Source: DAOPXV01 sp964551445
GTDB taxonomy: Bacteria > Muiribacteriota > UBA9980
DNA length: 64,000 bases
Reading direction: 5' to 3'
NCBI GenBank assembly: GCA_964551445.1
Contig: CAZKCG010000008.1
Location: 62,001 to 126,000, forward strand
This document shows, in pieces, positions 59,438 to 64,000 of the stretch; position 1 is the first letter of the stretch; each line of letters opens with the position of its first letter. A program made the translations under genes and the position numbers. The notes beneath the pieces are model-generated. The model worked only from the letters and a program-made list of their open reading frames with translations, did no database searches and was not told where the DNA came from.

Positions 59438-61024
59438 ATGAAAAGAAACTTTAAGACATTTGCTTCGCGCCTTATGATGGCGGTTCTGCTGGTAGTTTTG
59501 AGCGCGGGAATAGCGCTCGCCCAGGGATTGATGGATAAGAAGATAATTTACGTTCCGATGGACGATAGGCCCGTTAATTATCAGTATGTCGTTGAAACGG
59601 CAAAAGCTGCGGGCATGGACCTTATCACGCCTCCGGCCGAATGCCTTCCGAAGATAGCCATTGCGGGCGATACTGAAAAATTATGGGGCTGGATATTCGA
59701 GAACGCTAAAAGCGCCCATACCGTTATTTTATCGGCCGACCTTTCGGTCTACGGAGGCCTTGTTTCTTCGAGGCGCCACGATATGAGTAGCGGCGCGATA
59801 AATAAAATGATCGCTAATTTCGGCAGAATAAAAAAGATAAACCCCGATATAAAATTCTATGTTTTCTCGACCATCATGCGCACGCCGAAAATGAGCGTCG
59901 GATCGGTCGAGCCGGATTATTACGAAAAATACGGCCCGAAGATATTTCGCATAACTTCGATCAGGGACAAAGCGGATCAGGCGGAACTCACCCGTGAAGA
60001 AAAGCGCGAACTGGGAACGCTCCTCGCCGAAGTGCCAGCGAAACATCTCAACGACTGGTTCGCACGCCGCGCCAAAAATCTCGCCGCGAATAAAAAGCTG
60101 ATGAGCCTTGTGAAAAAAGGCGTCATAGACTATTTTATATTATGCCGCGACGACAGCTCGCCCTTCTCTCAGTCAAGGCTCGAATACAGAAAACTCGTTA
60201 AAAATTCAAAAGGCCTTGATGATAAAAACTTTAAATCGTTCATGGGCGCGGACGAGATCGGAATGCTTTTATTCGCCAGGGCCGCCAACAAAATAGAGCG
60301 CAAACAGCCTAAATTCTTCGTCGTCTATAACGAAGGCGCCGGCGCGAAAACGATCCCGGCCTATGAGGACTGCGAGATCGCGAAAACCGTCGACGCGCAT
60401 ATCGTCGCATCGGGCTCGCTTCAGGCTTCGTCCGTCGATGAATCCGAGTTCGTGCTTTTCGTGAATACCCCTTTCGACGGAAAGGTCAGAGAAGCTGAAT
60501 CGGACGAGAATATATCCGTCGAATCGCCTTATCTCATAGATTTCGTTTTAAAGATCAAACAGCTTTCGGACACTTCTAAAAAAATAGTCGTAGCCGACAC
60601 CTCTTACGCCAACGGCGCTGATAACGCTTTCATGCAGATGCTTTCCGCCCGGAAACTTCTTGAGAAACTCTGCGCCTATTCGGGCTGGAACACCGCCGGA
60701 AACACTATCGGCTGCGTGATCGGCCAGGCGATATTATCCGATTATATAAATCCGGAGGACCGATACCGCGTCGTTTTGAAAAGATTCCTCGACGACTGGG
60801 CATACCAGGCCAATATTCGAAAAGAGATATATTCAGAAGTTTTAAAACCGTCTAATTTGCCGAGAGTTAATATATCATTTGAAAACCTCGTGAAATTAAG
60901 ATACCTTGCCAAGAAAAAGATGCTCGCGTTCGCCGCGAAAAATCTCGCGGATTTCCATATATCCGATCTTAATATAGACCTTCCATGGAAGAGGCTTTTC
61001 GAAGTTAAGATCGACCTTAAGTGA
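59438..61024 (+). CDS. secreted DUF4127 family protein
   Basis: A 528-aa exported protein (signal about 1-29, LAQG). The mature start KIIYVPMDDRPVNYQYVVE is the family hallmark (V-P-L-D-x-R-P-V-N). Later blocks are TVILSADLSVYGGLVSSRRH, FYVFSTIMRTPKMS, FILCRDDSSPFSQSR, FFVVYNEGAGAK and ADTSYANGADNAFMQML. The abundance of conserved Asp, Arg and Ser suggests an enzyme on carbohydrate or phosphate-containing substrates, but function is not established for this family. Monocistronic with its own promoter. Confidence 0.88.
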   Translation: MKRNFKTFASRLMMAVLLVVLSAGIALAQGLMDKKIIYVPMDDRPVNYQYVVETAKAAGMDLITPPAECLPKIAIAGDTEKLWGWIFENAKSAHTVILSADLSVYGGLVSSRRHDMSSGAINKMIANFGRIKKINPDIKFYVFSTIMRTPKMSVGSVEPDYYEKYGPKIFRITSIRDKADQAELTREEKRELGTLLAEVPAKHLNDWFARRAKNLAANKKLMSLVKKGVIDYFILCRDDSSPFSQSRLEYRKLVKNSKGLDDKNFKSFMGADEIGMLLFARAANKIERKQPKFFVVYNEGAGAKTIPAYEDCEIAKTVDAHIVASGSLQASSVDESEFVLFVNTPFDGKVREAESDENISVESPYLIDFVLKIKQLSDTSKKIVVADTSYANGADNAFMQMLSARKLLEKLCAYSGWNTAGNTIGCVIGQAILSDYINPEDRYRVVLKRFLDDWAYQANIRKEIYSEVLKPSNLPRVNISFENLVKLRYLAKKKMLAFAAKNLADFHISDLNIDLPWKRLFEVKIDLK

Positions 61025-61161
61025 TATCTGAGACCCGGTTATGTCATGCCTGGTTTTTTGAAAAACAGAAGCTTTTATGGTATGTTGAAAATTGTCGGAA
61101 ATACACGCCGGAGTATATCATAAAAGCGGTTATGAAAAGGACCCGGGAGAGTGGTTGAGAT

Positions 61162-62844
61162 ATGGATGAACGGAAAGATCCGGGGCTGACGGACTCCGCC
61201 GATGATAACAATAAAATGGAATTTGAATTTTTAAGGAATATTGCTTTATTCGGCAATCGCGAGGTTGTCATGGCGGCGCCTTATGTTCCTCCTCCGCCTG
61301 ATCTTGCCGGCGTTCCTAAAAATATCAAGGTAGAATGCGATATAGGCGAAGAGCTGACCTATCCGGCTTTCGGCTGCCTTTTTTTCATAATCACTATAGC
61401 GTTGTTTGTCAAAGGATACGGACGTATCCCTTCCGAAGTGTTTTATGTTCTCGCTGCGGTATCGCTCTTTTTTTTATTTTCCAGATCTTTTATAGATAAC
61501 TATTATGTTATAAATCCGGCCGAGCGGAAGATATATGTTCAAAAGAGCGTAATTTTTAAAACTACGCGGCAGTTTCTCGCCGGTGAAGATATTTACGCTA
61601 TAAGCATGAAATATTGCGGCCGGAAAGACTCAAAAGCTTTTTACAAGCCGGTGCTTGTCAAAAAGGCCGACGGCGTGATCGTCGATTTCGGGGCGGAAAG
61701 AGCTTTCGCCGTTGCAGGTGCGGAGGCGGGGCAGGATCATAACTCATACGCCAGAGGACTCGCTGCCGTATTGCGGTGCTCTTATATCGAGCTGTCTGAA
61801 AAATATCCTTATCTATATATCGTGAGAGAAAACAATGGTGAAATAAAGCCTTATTTTTACAGATATATCGAGAGCGGCGAGAGGGTGCGGCGTGATTATG
61901 GCGGAGAGTTCCGAACTTTGAGGGTTGGCAAAAGCCTGGATGAAACTTTTAATGACGGGTCTCAGACGGCCCCCGGCGGCGACAGGCAAACCAATGAAAG
62001 GTATCGCGAACTTTGGGACGCGCGCCTGAAGGTATCGGGCGCCCTTCTGCAAGATCCGTCGGCGTCAAGAACCGGTTTGGAGGCGCTTGAATATAAGGGG
62101 CATATATACGAGGAGCTGAAATTGACCGCGCGCGGCCCGGAAATGATGGAATTTTCGCGGCCTTATTCTGAAGAAAAAATGCAGGGCCTGTTTTTCTCGT
62201 TTTTTGGTCTGGTCTTTCTGACGGTTTGCGCCGTAGGACTCCTATTTGGCGGATTCGGCGGGTCTTTTTTGACGAAGGCGCGCATAGCTTCAGGGATATT
62301 GCTTATAGGCTGCGGTATAGACGCCATGGCGCGTTATCTCTCTCCGCGTGAAAAAAGCGGCCGCCTGACGAGGCCCTGGTTTATTTTATGGCATTTTTTC
62401 GACAACGCTTCTCTGGGGCCGGTTTCGTTCATATTTATTCTGGCCGGGTCAACGGTTTTCTGGGGTAAGGTTCCGCCGCCGGGCCTGGGAAGCCTGATCG
62501 GCGTCATGGCCGGAGCGGCGATGCTGGCCGTCGGCCTGGTAATGTACTGGCAGAGCACGGACCGCATTGTATTCGATCGCGGATCCGGGCTATACTGGAA
62601 GGGTATCGGCGACCCTTCAGGCGGGGGATTTAAAGAAATATTCGAAAAACATGATATTGCCGGCGTCACATCTCTTCAGATACTATATGAAGCTGGCCGG
62701 CACAGCCTTCGTTATCAGTTGAACGCCGTTTTTATCGACAGCACGCGTAATAACATTCTTTTTCATGACGATATTCAGAAATTAAGGAATGACGCCCGGG
62801 CTCTCTCGGAATTTTTAGGGGCGCCGCTTTGGGATTTATCGTAA
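61162..62844 (+). CDS. membrane protein of unknown function
   Basis: A 560-aa protein with two clusters of membrane helices: one hairpin at about 65-115 (FGCLFFIITIALFVKG, EVFYVLAAVSLFFLF) and four helices between about 345 and 470. After each cluster comes a strand-rich stretch of similar type (NYYVINPAERKIYVQKSVIF and TDRIVFDRGSGLYWKGIGD), which looks like an internal duplication of a bacterial PH-like or DUF3592-like module. No catalytic motif and no family recognised. The start has GGGAG about 12 bases upstream, a weak ribosome binding site. Confidence 0.72.
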   Translation: MDERKDPGLTDSADDNNKMEFEFLRNIALFGNREVVMAAPYVPPPPDLAGVPKNIKVECDIGEELTYPAFGCLFFIITIALFVKGYGRIPSEVFYVLAAVSLFFLFSRSFIDNYYVINPAERKIYVQKSVIFKTTRQFLAGEDIYAISMKYCGRKDSKAFYKPVLVKKADGVIVDFGAERAFAVAGAEAGQDHNSYARGLAAVLRCSYIELSEKYPYLYIVRENNGEIKPYFYRYIESGERVRRDYGGEFRTLRVGKSLDETFNDGSQTAPGGDRQTNERYRELWDARLKVSGALLQDPSASRTGLEALEYKGHIYEELKLTARGPEMMEFSRPYSEEKMQGLFFSFFGLVFLTVCAVGLLFGGFGGSFLTKARIASGILLIGCGIDAMARYLSPREKSGRLTRPWFILWHFFDNASLGPVSFIFILAGSTVFWGKVPPPGLGSLIGVMAGAAMLAVGLVMYWQSTDRIVFDRGSGLYWKGIGDPSGGGFKEIFEKHDIAGVTSLQILYEAGRHSLRYQLNAVFIDSTRNNILFHDDIQKLRNDARALSEFLGAPLWDLS

Positions 62845-62903
62845 CCGCGTCCGGCATGTTTTTTTGACAAGACATTTTAACTTGCCGGCCCGTCATATTT
62901 TTA

Positions 62904-62932
62904 TTTACAAAACCCGCGATTTTTGATAAAAT
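62904..62932 (+). promoter_or_regulatory. predicted promoter of the phosphofructokinase gene
   Basis: TTTACA (62904-62909), a 17-bp spacer ending in TGA, TAAAAT (62927-62932). Leader about 60 nt ending with GGGAGGT. Confidence 0.65.
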
Positions 62933-63000
62933 TAATTCATCAAATTTCGCGGGTTTAATTTTTTAATAAAGAATAATTTTTTCGGGAGGTAAATATATAT

Positions 63001-64000
63001 GTCTTCATCCAAACTTGTCGGAAAAGTCGTGGTAGCCCAGGGCGGCGGCCCGACAGCGGTCATCAATCAGAGCCTCGTCGGCGCTGTTTTGGAATCGCGC
63101 AAATTCTCCCAGGTAACTTCCGTCTACGGCGCCATCAACGGCGTTAAAGGCATCATAAACGAAGATTTCCTCGATCTAACTCAGGAAACCACACACAACC
63201 TCGAACAGGTCGCCGACACACCGTCATCGGCCATGCTCTCGACGCGCGATAAACCGGACGCGAAATACTGTCAGGAAATATTCAAGGTTTTAAAAGCGCA
63301 CGACGTTCGTTACTTTTTCTATATCGGCGGAAACGATTCGTCGGACACCGTTAAAATAGTCAATGAAGAAGCTCAGAAGGCGAGTTATGAATTCCGCGCC
63401 ATACATATTCCAAAAACTATCGATAACGATCTCGTCGCGAATGACCACACTCCTGGTTACGGTTCGGCCGCCCGCTTCGTAACATGCGCGTTCTCGGGGA
63501 TCAATCTTGACAACAGAGCGCTTCCGGGCGTTTATATAGCTACGGTTATGGGAAGGCACGCCGGCTTTTTAACCGCCGCTTCAGGCCTCGCCAAAAAATA
63601 TCCTGACGACGGCCCGCACTTGATATATGTTCCCGAACGCGCTTTCGACATCGAAAAATTCCTCGTAAGCGTCGATGAGACCTACAAACAGTACGGCCGC
63701 TGCATAGTCGCCGTCTCCGAAGGTATTCAGGATGAAAAAGGCACCCCGATCCTCGCCAAACTCGCCGGCGACATCAAAGAAAAAGACGATCACGGAAATA
63801 TTCAGCTTTCAGGCAGCGGCGCCCTCGGCGACGCGCTTTCAAATCTGGTAAAAGACAGGCTCAAGATAAAACGCGTAAGATCGGATACGTTCGGCTATCT
63901 CCAACGCTCGTTCATGGGCTGCGTCAGCGACGTGGACCAGCATGAAGCGCGCGAGGTCGGCGAAAAGGCCGCTCAGTTCGCTATATGGCACAACCTCGAC
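63001..64000 (+). CDS. pfp: PPi-dependent 6-phosphofructokinase, 5' part (runs off the window)
   Basis: First 333 codons of a phosphofructokinase, open to the window end. The N-terminal AQGGGPTAVINQSL is the phosphate-binding loop. GGNDSSDTV replaces the ATP-enzyme GGDGS, and IPKTIDNDL replaces PGTIDND; the Asp and Lys in these places are the accepted determinants of pyrophosphate use. MGRHAGFLTAASGLA binds fructose-6-phosphate. A PPi enzyme makes glycolysis reversible and saves ATP, in line with an anaerobic lifestyle. A strong GGGAGGT lies upstream. Confidence 0.94.

Overview
The window looks like bacterial chromosome of moderate GC from an anaerobic or fermentative, probably uncultivated lineage. 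Supporting signs are a sodium-type ATP synthase c subunit, a PPi-type phosphofructokinase, a PreT/PreA iron-sulfur oxidoreductase and a PflX-like radical SAM enzyme. Very long secreted repeat proteins and lipoproteins fill the middle. No rRNA, tRNA, phage, CRISPR or transposase gene was seen. A candidate phylum such as Wallbacteria is a guess from gene content only.

Layout. 1-2.9 kb: two pseudopilins and a secreted protein (minus strand), divergent from two AtpI/AtpZ-type genes. 4.1-9.1 kb: F-type ATP synthase operon atpBEFHAG that stops before atpD and atpC. 9.5-14.6 kb: LysM-M23 cell-wall peptidase, an NfeD-flotillin pair and a secreted glycosidase-like protein. 14.6-18.9 kb: a six-gene, fully overlapping pantothenate/CoA operon (panG?-panB-panC-coaC-coaB-coaX). 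20-24 kb: a radical SAM gene and an NAD-salvage unit (nadM-Nudix and nadV). 24-54.4 kb: accessory cell-surface island, all minus strand, holding a cysteine-peptidase/PKD/MORN fusion, four paralogous secreted beta-repeat proteins (970-2051 aa), two near-identical small lipoproteins and a 2726-aa lipoprotein. 54.7-64 kb: MFS exporter, preT-preA, a DUF4127 protein, an unknown membrane protein and the start of a PPi-dependent phosphofructokinase.

Most interesting signal: both NAD-salvage genes are preceded by the same two-hairpin RNA architecture. A 9-bp stem with an invariant AUAGA loop is followed by a perfect 8-bp stem that presents the Shine-Dalgarno in its apical loop and abuts the start codon. 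The stem sequences differ but pairing is kept (covariation). In the upstream copy the element controls a 44-codon leader ORF that contains an intrinsic terminator and ends just inside nadM. This has the appearance of an undescribed NAD-related cis-regulatory RNA, possibly a riboswitch.

Two other regulatory patterns stand out. Five transcription units of the surface island share a canonical promoter followed by a long leader with an intrinsic terminator before the first gene. Promoters across the window repeatedly show TTGNNN-N17-TANNNT with an extended -10 TGN, and some place the predicted transcript start on the start codon itself (leaderless candidates).
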